Shown: piece by piece, positions 35,884 through 48,228 of the stretch
Position numbering within the stretch: position 1 is the stretch's first letter
Layout: each line of letters opens with the position of its first letter
Assembly (NCBI GenBank): GCA_964502175.1
Contig: CAZCVE010000050.1
Coordinates: 1-64,000, forward strand
Source: JAFLCL01 sp964502175
GTDB taxonomy: Bacteria; Myxococcota_A; Polyangia; Polyangiales; Sandaracinaceae
DNA: 64,000 nucleotides
Direction of reading: 5' to 3'
Position numbers and translations under genes: made by a program
Notes under the pieces: generated by a model
Told to the model about the DNA's origin: nothing
The model's input: only the letters and a program-made list of their open reading frames with translations
The model's database searches: none

Positions 35884-35953
35884 GGGCCCGAGGATACGGC
35901 AGTCGGGTCGCAGACGTTGACCTCCGCCGGAGGCCGTGTGCAAATGGAGACTC

Positions 35954-37765
<1,812 letters not shown>

Positions 37766-37772
37766 GACGACG

Positions 37773-39425
37773 ATGCGACGACAGACCCTCGCCGTGCTCG
37801 CGCTGATCGCGGGCGCTCTTCTCACGGGCTCGCTCACCGCCGGCTGCGGCCCGAGCGGCCGCACGCGGCTCGGCACCGAGCACCACGACGACGAGATCCA
37901 GGCGCCTGCGCCGAGCGTCGCGAGCTACGCGACGACCGCGACGGCGGGCGATCCGGTGCTCGGCGGTGCGGACAGCAGCGCGGTCACGAACGGCGTCGAA
38001 GCCGCGGCGCGCGCGCGCGGTGTCGCGCTCGTGGGCGACCCTCGCCTCGCGACGCTGTCGGACTGGATCGTCGATCGCCTCGGACCCGGCGGTGAGCCGC
38101 CCGAGACCGCGATCACCGACTTCTATCAGTGGAACCTCGGCCTCGTGGAGCCGTCGCCGCACATCATCGTGCTCGGCCTGCCGAACAACGCGTCGATCAC
38201 GGAGTCGGTCGAGCGCAGCGTCACGAACTTCCTCACGCGGCAGGACTACACGCACTGGGGCGCCGCGGTGCGCGCGCGCAGCGGGCTGTGGGTGATCGTC
38301 GTGACGCTGAGCTGGCGCCACGTGAGCCTCGACGCGGTGCCGCGCACGGCCACGCCCGGTCAGCCGATCGCCATCCGCGGCATGCTCGAAGAGGGCTACT
38401 CGACGCCGACGTTCGTGATCCAGGCGCCCGGCGGCGACGTGCGCCGCGTGCCCGCTGGGTCGGGCCGCGAGATCGACATGCGCGTGCCCACGACGACGAG
38501 CGGCGCGTACCGCGTGGAGATCCTCGGACGCGGCCCGCAGGGCGAGGGCGTCATCGCGAATTTCCCCGTGTACGTGGGTGAATCGCCGCCCACGACGCTG
38601 CGCCTCAACGCGGCCCCGACGACGGGCGGCGAGACGGCGACGGCGGAGCAGGTCGCCGCCGATCTGCTGAGCCGACTGCAAGACGCGAGGCGAGAGCAGG
38701 GGCTCGCGCCGCTCGAGCAGGACCCGCGCCTCGACGCCGTCGCGCTCGCGCACTCGGTGGACATGCGCGACCACGGCTTCGTCGCGCACACCTCGCCCAC
38801 CACGGGGACCGCGGCCGACCGCGTGCGCACCGCGCAGCTGCGGAGCGGCCTCGTGCTCGAGAACATCGGCCGCGGCTACGGCGCGAGCGAGATCCACGGC
38901 GGCCTCCTCGGGAGCCCCGGCCACCGCGCGAACCTGATCAACCCCGACGTGAACACGATCGGCATCGGCGTGGTGATGGACGAGACCGACGGTCGTCGCG
39001 CCTTCATCGCCACGCAGCTCTTCCTCCGCTTCACGCGCGAGATCGACACGAGCGCGCAGCCCGCGCACCTGCTCGAGATGATGAACCGCGCCCGCACTGC
39101 GCGCGGCGCGCGTCCCCTCGAGGTGGAGCCGAACCTCCAGAACGCGGCGCAGGAGGCCGCTGCGGCGTACTTCACGGACAGCACGCTCACGACGCAGAGC
39201 ACGGTCGATCGCGCGAGCGCGAGCATGCGTCGCTACTCGATCGCGTTCCGCCGCATCGGCGGCGTGATGGCGGTGGTGGGCGACGTCGACGAGGCCGGGC
39301 AGCTCGAGCCCACGCTCGCCGACGACGTGGACTACGTGGGCATCGGCGTCTCGCAGGGCACGCGCGCAGACGGCGAGCCGAACGCGATCTCGGTCGTGAT
39401 CATGCTCGGCTGGGCCCGTCAGTAG
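37773..39425 (+). CDS. CAP-domain lipoprotein with N-terminal beta domain
   Basis: A 550-residue exported protein. The lipobox is TAGC in LLTGSLTAGCGPSG. Residues of about 80-270 form an unrecognised domain that ends in an Ig-like stretch (YRVEILGRGPQGEGVIANFPVYVG). From about 285 a YkwD-type CAP domain follows (LLSRLQDARREQGLAPLEQDPRLDAVALAHSVDMRDHGFVAH, ENIGRG, GSPGHRANLINPDVNTIGIGV). A third, helical part begins LLEMMNRARTARGARPLEVEPNLQNAAQEAA, which looks like a partial second CAP copy. It follows a PEGA-type kinase by 7 bases and may be part of the same envelope sensing unit. Confidence 0.85.
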   Translation: MRRQTLAVLALIAGALLTGSLTAGCGPSGRTRLGTEHHDDEIQAPAPSVASYATTATAGDPVLGGADSSAVTNGVEAAARARGVALVGDPRLATLSDWIVDRLGPGGEPPETAITDFYQWNLGLVEPSPHIIVLGLPNNASITESVERSVTNFLTRQDYTHWGAAVRARSGLWVIVVTLSWRHVSLDAVPRTATPGQPIAIRGMLEEGYSTPTFVIQAPGGDVRRVPAGSGREIDMRVPTTTSGAYRVEILGRGPQGEGVIANFPVYVGESPPTTLRLNAAPTTGGETATAEQVAADLLSRLQDARREQGLAPLEQDPRLDAVALAHSVDMRDHGFVAHTSPTTGTAADRVRTAQLRSGLVLENIGRGYGASEIHGGLLGSPGHRANLINPDVNTIGIGVVMDETDGRRAFIATQLFLRFTREIDTSAQPAHLLEMMNRARTARGARPLEVEPNLQNAAQEAAAAYFTDSTLTTQSTVDRASASMRRYSIAFRRIGGVMAVVGDVDEAGQLEPTLADDVDYVGIGVSQGTRADGEPNAISVVIMLGWARQ

Positions 39426-39453
39426 CGCTCGTCACGGATGGGGGCGCGCCAGT

Positions 39454-39474
39454 GGCGACGCCGACGGAGTCGCC
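39454..39474. terminator. Small hairpin between two convergent genes
   Basis: GGCGAC and GTCGCC pair across a 9-base loop in the 52-base gap between the CAP lipoprotein and the VOC gene. No T-run follows; the placement is the main support. Confidence 0.3.
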
Positions 39475-39477
39475 GTG

Positions 39478-39939
39478 TCAGCGGAGCCGCTGTGCGAGCT
39501 CGAACAGGTTGCCCCACGGGTCCGCGAAGAACGCGAGGCGCCGCCCGATCGCCGGGAGCTCGAACGGCTCGGTCACGACGGTGACGCCGCGGCGCCGAAG
39601 CTCGTGGAGCGTCTCGTCGACGGCCGCGACCTCCAGACAGACGTGGTGAAAGCCTGCGAGGCGTAGGCTGTCGGAGAGGTCCTCGTAGACCGCCTTGGGG
39701 ATCGGGCGCGGGCGGCCGTCTCCCAGGATCTCCACGTAGAAGGCGTCGTCGTTCGGGGGTGCCACGTACGCGAGCCGCTGGTCCTCGTACGTCCACTCGT
39801 GGACGACGCGGAAGTCGAGCTTCTCGACGAACCACGCCTTGCTGGCGTCGTAGTCGGGCACGCGCACCGCGACGTGGTGCCCCTTCATCGACGCGAATGC
39901 GCTCTTCGGGTTCAGGGCCGGAGGGTTCTCGAGGGACAT
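39478..39939 (-). CDS. VOC (glyoxalase/bleomycin resistance) superfamily protein
   Basis: A 153-residue protein built of two paired beta-alpha-beta-beta-beta units. HHVAVRVPDYDASKAWFVEKLDFRV opens the first, and GFHHVCLEVAAVDETLHELRRRG with IGRRLAFFADPWGNLFELAQ closes the second. The His and Glu positions expected for metal binding are present (HHVAV, HHVCLEV, NLFEL). The family covers glyoxalases, dioxygenases and resistance proteins, so the reaction cannot be named. It is divergent from a LysR regulator, which is the likely controller of its expression. Confidence 0.87.
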   Translation of the reverse strand: MSLENPPALNPKSAFASMKGHHVAVRVPDYDASKAWFVEKLDFRVVHEWTYEDQRLAYVAPPNDDAFYVEILGDGRPRPIPKAVYEDLSDSLRLAGFHHVCLEVAAVDETLHELRRRGVTVVTEPFELPAIGRRLAFFADPWGNLFELAQRLR

Positions 39940-40078
39940 GATGGTGATCGCTTTCGTCGAGGCGTCGCAGCGCCGTCTCGGCGCGCTTGGACCTCGTAGG
40001 TCGACTCTAGGCGTCCCGCGCCGCGTCGGAATCCACCGCCGAGTCATCAGACTCGGAACCCGTGGTTCATGATGCCGC

Positions 40079-41026
40079 ATGCCGCGACAGACCCGACTCG
40101 ACGCACCTCGCACGCTCGATCCCGCGCCGAGCGTTCGCTTGCCTGCGCTCGTCGCGTTCGCGAGCGTCGCTCGACACCTCCACTTCGCACGCGCCGCGGC
40201 CGAGCTCGAGATCTCGCCGACCGCGGTCTCGAAGACCATCAAGAAGCTCGAGGCGCAGATGGGGGCGCGCCTCTTCAACCGCACGACGCGCAGCGTGAGC
40301 CTGACCGAGCAGGGCCTCGCGCTGAACGACGCGCTCGCGCCCGCGCTCGAGCAGATCCGTCGCTCCGTCGAGCGAGTCGGGGACGCGGCGCGGCCACGCG
40401 GAGCGCTGCGGCTCAACACGTCGTTCGTGGCGTACGCCTCCCTGATCGAGCCTCACCTCGCGGGCTTCCTCGACTCCTACCCGGACATCACCGTGGAGAT
40501 CGCGATCGCGGAGCCGCTGAGCGACATCGTCGGTGAGGGCTTCGACGCCGGCATTCGCCTCGGCCATGCGCTCCAGCGCGACATGGTGGCCGTGCCGATC
40601 GGTCCGGTGCAGCGGCGCGTGGTGGTGGGGACGCCGCGCTACCTCGCGCGCGCCGGGACCCCGAGCTCGCCGGAGGATCTGCTCGGTCACGACTGCATCC
40701 GGCAGCGGCTACCGGGCCGACGCCGCTTCTTCGACTGGACGTTCCGATCGGGTCGCAAGACAGTCACCGTCGACGTGCGCGGGCGCTTGGTGTTCGACGA
40801 GATGCGCTCGGTGCTCTCGGCGGCGCGACGCGGTGCGGGCCTCGCGTACGTGTTCGAGCAACTCGCCTCCGCCGAGCTGCGCTCGGGTTCGCTCGTCACG
40901 GTGCTGGGTGAGCACTCTCCTCCGACCGAGAGCTTCTACGTCTACTACCCGCACCGCGCGCACATGCCGGGAAAGCTACGCGCGTTCCTCGACTTCATGC
41001 GCGAGGCCGCGTCGCGCGCGCGGTGA
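40079..41026 (+). CDS. LysR-family transcriptional regulator
   Basis: A 315-residue regulator. The winged helix-turn-helix at the N-terminus reads LPALVAFASVARHLHFARAAAELEISPTAVSKTIKKLEAQMGARLFNRTTRSVSLTEQG. The substrate-binding part starts near 95 (LRLNTSFVAYASLIEPHLAGFLDSYPDITVEI) and continues through EGFDAGIRLG and GAGLAYVFEQLA to the C-terminus. The closest type is the CrgA/YafC-like group, which often controls an adjacent divergent enzyme gene, here the VOC protein 139 bases away. Confidence 0.93.
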   Translation: MPRQTRLDAPRTLDPAPSVRLPALVAFASVARHLHFARAAAELEISPTAVSKTIKKLEAQMGARLFNRTTRSVSLTEQGLALNDALAPALEQIRRSVERVGDAARPRGALRLNTSFVAYASLIEPHLAGFLDSYPDITVEIAIAEPLSDIVGEGFDAGIRLGHALQRDMVAVPIGPVQRRVVVGTPRYLARAGTPSSPEDLLGHDCIRQRLPGRRRFFDWTFRSGRKTVTVDVRGRLVFDEMRSVLSAARRGAGLAYVFEQLASAELRSGSLVTVLGEHSPPTESFYVYYPHRAHMPGKLRAFLDFMREAASRAR

Positions 41027-41093
41027 GAGACGATGTGCGCGAAACTCGTGCGCCTCGAACGCGCGACGTGCGAGCCTTTCTCGTGGAGGCCAC

Positions 41094-41759
41094 GTGATCG
41101 ACGGATTGTTCATCGTGCTCGAGGGCGTCGACGGTGCGGGGACGACCACGCACACCAAGATGCTCAAAGAGTCGCTCGAGTCGCGAGGCCTGCCCGTGCA
41201 CTCCACGCGCGAGCCGAGCGATGGCCCGATCGGCGTGATGATCCGGCAGATCCTCACGGGCCGGATCGTGGTGCCCGGCATCAACGGCCCGCGCCCGCCG
41301 ACGTGGAAGACGATGGCGCTCCTCTTCGCCGCCGATCGTGCGGATCACGTCGAGGCCGAGATCGAGCCGAACCTGCGCGATGGCGTGACGGTGCTGTCAG
41401 ACCGCTACTACCACTCGTCGGTCGCGTACCAGAGCGCGACCGCGCCCGAAGGCGCCGACCGAGCGGGCGACGTGGCGACGTGGGTGCGCGAGATCAACCG
41501 CTACGCGCGTCGGCCCGACCTGACCATCGTGCTCGACATCTCGCCCGACGTGGCGGCGAAGCGGCGCGCGGATCGCAGCAAGACCTCGGAGATCTACGAC
41601 GACCTCGAGCTCCAGCGGGAGCTCACGCGCTTCTACTCGAACATCGAGAAGCACTTCCCCGACGAGCGCATCGTGCACGTCGATTCGAGCGGCTCGCGCG
41701 AGGACGTCGCGGCGCGGATCCTCGTGCACGTCCGCGAGGCGCGCGGCGAGAAGATCTGA
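41094..41759 (+). CDS. tmk: Thymidylate kinase
   Basis: Phosphorylates dTMP to dTDP; 221 residues. GTG start with GGAGG 6 bases upstream. Landmarks are LFIVLEGVDGAG, TREPSDGPIG, SDRYYHSSVAYQS (DRYxxSxxAYQ) and the LDISPDVAAKRRADRSK lid region. The P-loop reads GVDGAGTTT, with Thr17 where nearly all dTMP kinases have the Walker A Lys. The lid has several basic residues which may compensate. The frame upstream is open into the LysR gene, but this GTG is where family homology begins. Confidence 0.9.
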   Translation: MIDGLFIVLEGVDGAGTTTHTKMLKESLESRGLPVHSTREPSDGPIGVMIRQILTGRIVVPGINGPRPPTWKTMALLFAADRADHVEAEIEPNLRDGVTVLSDRYYHSSVAYQSATAPEGADRAGDVATWVREINRYARRPDLTIVLDISPDVAAKRRADRSKTSEIYDDLELQRELTRFYSNIEKHFPDERIVHVDSSGSREDVAARILVHVREARGEKI

Positions 41760-41807
41760 TCTCACGCCACTTCCTGTCGGCGCGCGGCTCGCGATACCCT
41801 GCGCTCG

Positions 41808-42809
41808 ATGTCCCTTGGTGGAACGCGTAGGGGCGAGATCCTCGCCGTGCTCGTGGGCCTCGTGGTGCTGTTCGCACTCCCGCTCGAGTCTCGCGTCCAC
41901 GCGCAGCGCCGTGGCGACCTGATCGACGAGGGCGTGGCGCTCCGCGAAGCCGGCCGCGACGAAGAGGCGCTCGCGATCTTCGAGCAGGCCTACGCGCAGA
42001 CCAACGCCGCGCGCGCGCTCGCGCAGATGGCCCTCGCCGAGCAGGCGCTCGGGCGCTTCGTCGAGGCCGAGGCTCACCTCGCCGACGCGCTGACACACGA
42101 CGAAGACGCGTTCATCCGTCGCAACCGCGCGCCGCTCGAGGGCGCGCTCGAAGAGATCCGACTTCGTGTCGGTGATCTCTCCGTCACGGGCGGCGTGCCT
42201 GGCGCCGAGGTGATCCTGGGTGGGCAAGCCGTGGGCGTCCTGCCGCTCGATGCGCCCGTGCGCGTCGTGGCCGGATCGGTGGCCGTCGAGATCCGCGCGC
42301 CCGGCTACGAGCGCTTCATCGACACGGTCCAGGTGCGCGGCGGCGGCAGCGCCACCGTGAACGCAGTGCTCGTCCGAGCGGCGGGCGCGCGACGCGTGCC
42401 GCCGATCGACGAGACGGAGACACACGATCCCATCGGCCCGACCGATCGCGCCTCGTCGACGCCTGGCTGGGTCCTCCCGACGGGGATCGCGCTCGCGGGC
42501 GCGGGCGTGCTCGGCGTCGCGATCGGCTCGGGGCTGCTCTCCGTGCGCGAGGATCGCGCGCAACAGCGGCTCACCTGCTCCGACACCGAGGCCGACTGTC
42601 GCGCCGCCTACGGTGCGGCCGTCGACGCGGAGGCCGGAGGCATCGCGAGCTTCGTCATCGGCGGCGCGCTCGTGGCGGGCGGAGCGACGGTGCTGGTGCT
42701 CGGCATGACGGGCGCGCTCGGATCGGGCGACGCGGCGAGCGACGAGAACGAGGCGCACGTGCGCTGCGCGCCCGGTGCCCTCTCGTTCGCGTGCAGCGGC
42801 CGGTTCTGA
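41808..42809 (+). CDS. PEGA-domain and TPR membrane protein
   Basis: A 333-residue envelope protein. A signal peptide (ILAVLVGLVVLFALPLESRVHAQ) is followed by two TPR-like helix pairs (DEGVALREAGRDEEALAIFEQAYAQ, ALAQMALAEQALGRFVEAEAHL) and a PEGA domain (LSVTGGVPGAEVILGGQAVGVLPLDAPVRVVAG). Two hydrophobic helices come near the C-terminus (LPTGIALAGAGVLGVAIGSGLL and ASFVIGGALVAGGATVLVLGM). This layout is frequent in Myxococcota and of unknown function. Two Cys lie between the helices and two near the end. Confidence 0.84.
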   Translation: MSLGGTRRGEILAVLVGLVVLFALPLESRVHAQRRGDLIDEGVALREAGRDEEALAIFEQAYAQTNAARALAQMALAEQALGRFVEAEAHLADALTHDEDAFIRRNRAPLEGALEEIRLRVGDLSVTGGVPGAEVILGGQAVGVLPLDAPVRVVAGSVAVEIRAPGYERFIDTVQVRGGGSATVNAVLVRAAGARRVPPIDETETHDPIGPTDRASSTPGWVLPTGIALAGAGVLGVAIGSGLLSVREDRAQQRLTCSDTEADCRAAYGAAVDAEAGGIASFVIGGALVAGGATVLVLGMTGALGSGDAASDENEAHVRCAPGALSFACSGRF

Positions 42810-42822
42810 GTCCCGCCTCGAC

Positions 42823-43284
42823 TCAGTCGACGATGGGATAGCGGAGCTGTCGCGGTGCGCCGTCGCGCATCACGTCGACGGTGAGCTCGCTCGCGACACG
42901 AAGCGCCGACCACACCTCGAACGCCTGCTCGGGTCGCTCGATCGCGTGACCGTTCACCGCCAGGATCGTGTCGCCCGGCTGGAGATCGACACCGCCGAAG
43001 AGCGCCTCGTCGCGCAGCTCGGTGACACGGAAGCCCACGAACTGTCCCTCGACGAGGTTCGGCTCCACCGCGACCTTCGAGAGGAACGCGCCCGGACCGC
43101 GCGCGAGCATCTCGTCGAGCGCGGCGCGCTGGATCGTGCCGGGGCTGTTCACCACGGGCGGTCGCGGATCGACACGACGCTCGACCCGCGGACGCTCCGG
43201 CGGCGGCGCGGCCGCACCACACGCGACGAGACCCGCGCTGACGGCAGACAGGAGGACGAGGCCCACGATCGATCGCACGTGCAT
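42823..43284 (-). CDS. PDZ-domain lipoprotein, GspC-like C-terminus
   Basis: A 153-residue protein. The signal peptide ends in lipobox AGLVAC (Cys22), followed by a Pro/Arg linker. The PDZ domain is recognisable by VEGQFVGFRVTELRDEALFGGVDLQPGDTILAVNGHAIERPEQ, very like the C-terminal PDZ of the type II secretion protein GspC. No other secretion gene is near, and the protein is too short for GspC, so it may be a stand-alone periplasmic scaffold. The ATG at 43284 was chosen for the signal peptide. Confidence 0.84.
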   Translation of the reverse strand: MHVRSIVGLVLLSAVSAGLVACGAAAPPPERPRVERRVDPRPPVVNSPGTIQRAALDEMLARGPGAFLSKVAVEPNLVEGQFVGFRVTELRDEALFGGVDLQPGDTILAVNGHAIERPEQAFEVWSALRVASELTVDVMRDGAPRQLRYPIVD

Positions 43285-43333
43285 CACGGGCCTATGCCGG
43301 AGCGCGACGCGGCCGGCAAAAAAACCGCGAAGC

Positions 43334-45052
<1,719 letters not shown>

Positions 45053-45147
45053 GAACCGAAGGCTAACAGCGACCCGGGGGTCGTGTCGCGATCGGGTCGC
45101 ATGATGCGATCAGGCGCGTGGTCGAGGCGCACGTCGGCTCCTCGGCG

Positions 45148-46218
45148 CTAAGGGGCCAGCGAGAATCTCCCCGCGATCGACATCCACGCGGGGCTCACGC
45201 CGACGACCTCGATCATCGCGATCGACTCGGCGCACGCGCGATCGGGGCGCGCGCCGTCGTTGACGAGCGCGCGCGCGAAGGTGCGCGCCACCGCGAGCCG
45301 CGACGCGAGCTCGACGCGGAGCTGCCCCAGGTCGCAGACGTACGTCCACTCGAGGCCCCACACGAAGTCTGCGACGAAGTCGGCGTACATCGCCTCGATC
45401 ACGTCGCCTTCGCGCGCTGGGTCGAACTGCGCGCGGCGCTCCGCGCGATCGAACGACTCGCTCCACATGCGGGGCGAGAACCGGAGCCGCCTCGGCCTCT
45501 CGTCGGGCGGACAGTGCAGCCACGCGAGCGTGCGTCCGAACATGCGGAAGCACTCGCCCCAGCGCGACGGGCGAGGCTCCTGCGCGAGGTCGACGCCGAT
45601 CTGCTCCCACGTGCCGATCTCGATCGGCGGGAACGGCTCGACGCTCAGGATCGACTCGACCGTGCGGCTCGCCGACGCCGTCGCGAGCTCGGCGAGCAGC
45701 GTCTCTTCGAGCGCTCGGTAGCGCTTCCAGCCGACGTGCCTGCGGGGCGCGATCGGGATGCGACCATCGATGTCCCGGTCGGTGCTCGCGCGCCCGCCGC
45801 GATCGACGAGCGCGTCGTGCGCGCGCTCCACGTCGAGCGGTCCGCGCTCGCCGAGCGTGCGACACGGACAGCGGTGATCGGTGCCGACGCGCAGGCCATC
45901 GGGCGTGCGCGTGAGCAAGTACGGAAAGCGATGGCAGGTGCGCGGCCGCGCGTCGTGCGCGTGGATGCGGCAGCCAATCTCCGCGTCGAGGAAGTGGCAG
46001 CCACCCGGCCGCGCGCCCTCGTCGTCGGCGAGCCGAAGGAGCACGAGCCCCGCGATGCGCGTCACGGATCCAGGCGCGTGCGCATCGAGCGCCACCTTCT
46101 CACCCCGCGTGACCGGCCCGAGCTGGTGGACGTCGGTGCAGCACAAGCCGTCGCCGTGACACGTGAACGTCGCGCCCGGTCGGGCAAGAAGCGGAGGCGC
46201 GCTTTTTCGCGACGACAC
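45148..46218 (-). CDS. YkgJ-like cysteine cluster protein
   Basis: A 356-residue cytosolic protein. The N-terminal third carries the cluster typical of the YkgJ/Fe-S-binding-like family: CHGDGLCCTDVH, GGCHFLDAEIGCRIHAHDARPRTCHRFP and HRCPC. These Cys are thought to bind zinc or iron-sulfur; the function is unknown in every member I know of. The rest (about 150-356) is helical and unrecognised. The GTG start is preferred because it precedes the Cys cluster with a short leader. A shorter family member lies at 54528-55133. Confidence 0.8.
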   Translation of the reverse strand: MSSRKSAPPLLARPGATFTCHGDGLCCTDVHQLGPVTRGEKVALDAHAPGSVTRIAGLVLLRLADDEGARPGGCHFLDAEIGCRIHAHDARPRTCHRFPYLLTRTPDGLRVGTDHRCPCRTLGERGPLDVERAHDALVDRGGRASTDRDIDGRIPIAPRRHVGWKRYRALEETLLAELATASASRTVESILSVEPFPPIEIGTWEQIGVDLAQEPRPSRWGECFRMFGRTLAWLHCPPDERPRRLRFSPRMWSESFDRAERRAQFDPAREGDVIEAMYADFVADFVWGLEWTYVCDLGQLRVELASRLAVARTFARALVNDGARPDRACAESIAMIEVVGVSPAWMSIAGRFSLAP

Positions 46219-46247
46219 TCACGTCCTCGTGCGCCGTTGGCGAGAGC

Positions 46248-48032
46248 TCAAAAGCTGATCTCGAGGCCGCCGCCGATGTCGAGCGTGAACAAGAACTGCG
46301 GGATGCCGAGGACGAAGTTCGGCTGCAGGTAGAGGCCGAAGTTGCGCATGAAGCGGTACCCGGCCGTGATGCCGAAGTCGATCATGCCGAGACCCGACGC
46401 CGCCCACGGCGCGTTGTTGCTGTTCGAGCCGCGGCCGAGGAAGACCTGGATCTGACCGGCGCCGCCGCGGAGGTGCGCGTGCACGTGGAAGCCGAGATCC
46501 GTCGGCGGCGTGAGCTGCACCTCGAGGCCCACGTAGATCTGGAGGAGCGCGAGCGTGCCGCGTCCCGACAGCGGCTGGATGCGCGTGCCCGCGGTGATCG
46601 CGAGGAACGGCAGCACGTAGTAACCGAGGTCGAGGCGCAGCGCGAAGTTGGCCACGAGGCCTGGCGACTCGACGTAGAAGCAGAACGGATCGCCCGCTTC
46701 GAGGTCGCCCTCGGGGTTGCACGTCGGCGTGCCCGGCGGGACGTAGCCGTTCGAGAGCGCGGCGCCGTAGAGGTCGGTGCCGGTGCGCTCTTCGGGGGTC
46801 ATCGAGTTCCACGCGCCCACGTCGAGCGAGGGGAAGCCTTCGATCGGGAAGCACGTGAGACCGAGCTCGGCCTCTTCTTCGGAGCACGGGAAGCGATCCG
46901 CCTGGAGGCCCTCGCTCACGTAGGAGAGGCCCGCCATGCCGCCGATCCGCGCGAAGAACGAGGGGCCTGCCACGGTCTCGCCGGGCTCATCGCCACCACC
47001 GCCACCGCCGCCACCACCACCACCGGTCGACATGCCGCAGAGGTCGTCGTCGCAGTTGTTCGAGGTGCAGTCGCTGTCGCGCGAGCACGAGTCGCCGAGC
47101 TGACCGCTGCCGCCGCCGCCACCACCACCGCCGCCGCCACCGCTCGAGCAACCGGCCATGCCGGGCGGGCACTCCGTCTCGCGGCACTGCTCCGGCGGCG
47201 CGCGGCCGGGGAGCGCGGGCGCGCTCTGCGTGCGCGAGCTGACCACGGGCACGCGCACCGGCGAGCTCTGTGATCCCGCGAAGCCCGCGGGGCTACCGTC
47301 GCGCGCGAACGCGACGATGTAGTACGTGACCTCGGGCGCGAAGACGTCGTTGCATGGGATCTCGAAGCCGTAGCCGCGGCCCACGCGATCCATCTCGACG
47401 CGCGTGAAGTCGCGCATGCCGTGACCGCGGTAGTAGAGGTAGACGTGCGCGGGCGTGCCGGGCACCTCGATGTAGACGGGCACGGCCGTCTGCTGGAGCT
47501 GCTCGGGCACCGCGACGTGGTTGAGATCACCCGCCGAGCCGCCCGTCCCCGTGCCGGTTCCCGTGCCAGTTCCCGTGCCGGTTCCAGTGCCCGTCCCCGT
47601 GCCCGTTCCGGTTCCGGTGCCGGATCCGGTGCCGCCTGCGCGCGCGCGCTGCTGCGCCAGCTGGAACATCGTCTGGATGTCCGGCGTGCTCGTGAGCGGG
47701 TCGAGCTGGACGTTCGGATCCGCCTGCAGCGCGCGGGTCATGAAGTCCATGCCGGCGCCGTTGTCGCCGAGACCACCGACCGCGACCACGCCCATGTTCA
47801 GGTAGGTGCGCGCGAGCGGCGAGCCGGTCACGCCTCCGCGCTGCGCGGCCTGGAGCGCCTGGTTGAGCAGGTCCTGCGCCTGCTCGATCTCGAGGTTGTT
47901 GTAGGCCTCCATGCCCTGTCGGTTCAGGTCGAGCACCTGCGAGAGCGCGCGTTGCGCGGAGGCGGGCGCGGCCATCGCGAAGAGGCCGACGATCACGACG
48001 AGAGCGAGGGCGAGGGGCGAGCGTGAGCGCAT
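46248..48032 (-). CDS. Exported protein with TPR-like start, GT repeats and outer-membrane-type C-terminus
   Basis: A 594-residue protein with signal peptide (ALALVVIVGLFAMAAPASAQ). A TPR-like helical part (LNRQGMEAYNNLEIEQAQDLLNQALQAA) is followed by a run of about 15 Gly-Thr pairs, a beta domain (VPVYIEVPGTPAHVYLYYRG) and Gly-rich stretches. These flank a short Cys motif (CSRDSDCTSNNCDDDLCG) seen in myxobacterial surface proteins. The last 200 residues look like beta strands of an outer-membrane barrel and end with an aromatic (GGGLEISF). Function unknown. The GT repeat is a tract of near-identical 6-base units prone to length change. Confidence 0.8.
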   Translation of the reverse strand: MRSRSPLALALVVIVGLFAMAAPASAQRALSQVLDLNRQGMEAYNNLEIEQAQDLLNQALQAAQRGGVTGSPLARTYLNMGVVAVGGLGDNGAGMDFMTRALQADPNVQLDPLTSTPDIQTMFQLAQQRARAGGTGSGTGTGTGTGTGTGTGTGTGTGTGTGTGGSAGDLNHVAVPEQLQQTAVPVYIEVPGTPAHVYLYYRGHGMRDFTRVEMDRVGRGYGFEIPCNDVFAPEVTYYIVAFARDGSPAGFAGSQSSPVRVPVVSSRTQSAPALPGRAPPEQCRETECPPGMAGCSSGGGGGGGGGGGSGQLGDSCSRDSDCTSNNCDDDLCGMSTGGGGGGGGGGGDEPGETVAGPSFFARIGGMAGLSYVSEGLQADRFPCSEEEAELGLTCFPIEGFPSLDVGAWNSMTPEERTGTDLYGAALSNGYVPPGTPTCNPEGDLEAGDPFCFYVESPGLVANFALRLDLGYYVLPFLAITAGTRIQPLSGRGTLALLQIYVGLEVQLTPPTDLGFHVHAHLRGGAGQIQVFLGRGSNSNNAPWAASGLGMIDFGITAGYRFMRNFGLYLQPNFVLGIPQFLFTLDIGGGLEISF

Positions 48033-48228
48033 CTCGAGTCCTGGGCTGCGGAGGAGAGTTCGTCCGTTCGCGCCTCACGAGCCGGCGCGAAAAGAGGCGC
48101 GAGCATAGACCGGATCTCGCGCGGGGGTCGATCTCGTGACGCCGACCCCGAACGTCCGTTCCCCCCTCTGTCTGGGCGTCGGCCGGAGGGGGGAGACCTT
48201 CGCCCCAGCTCGCACGTACAAGTCAGGC

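Noticed and set aside
47540..47640. Hexamer repeat tract as a promoter-length switch
   Set aside because: It is coding sequence (Gly-Thr repeats) in the middle of the gene; length change there would alter the linker, not a promoter.
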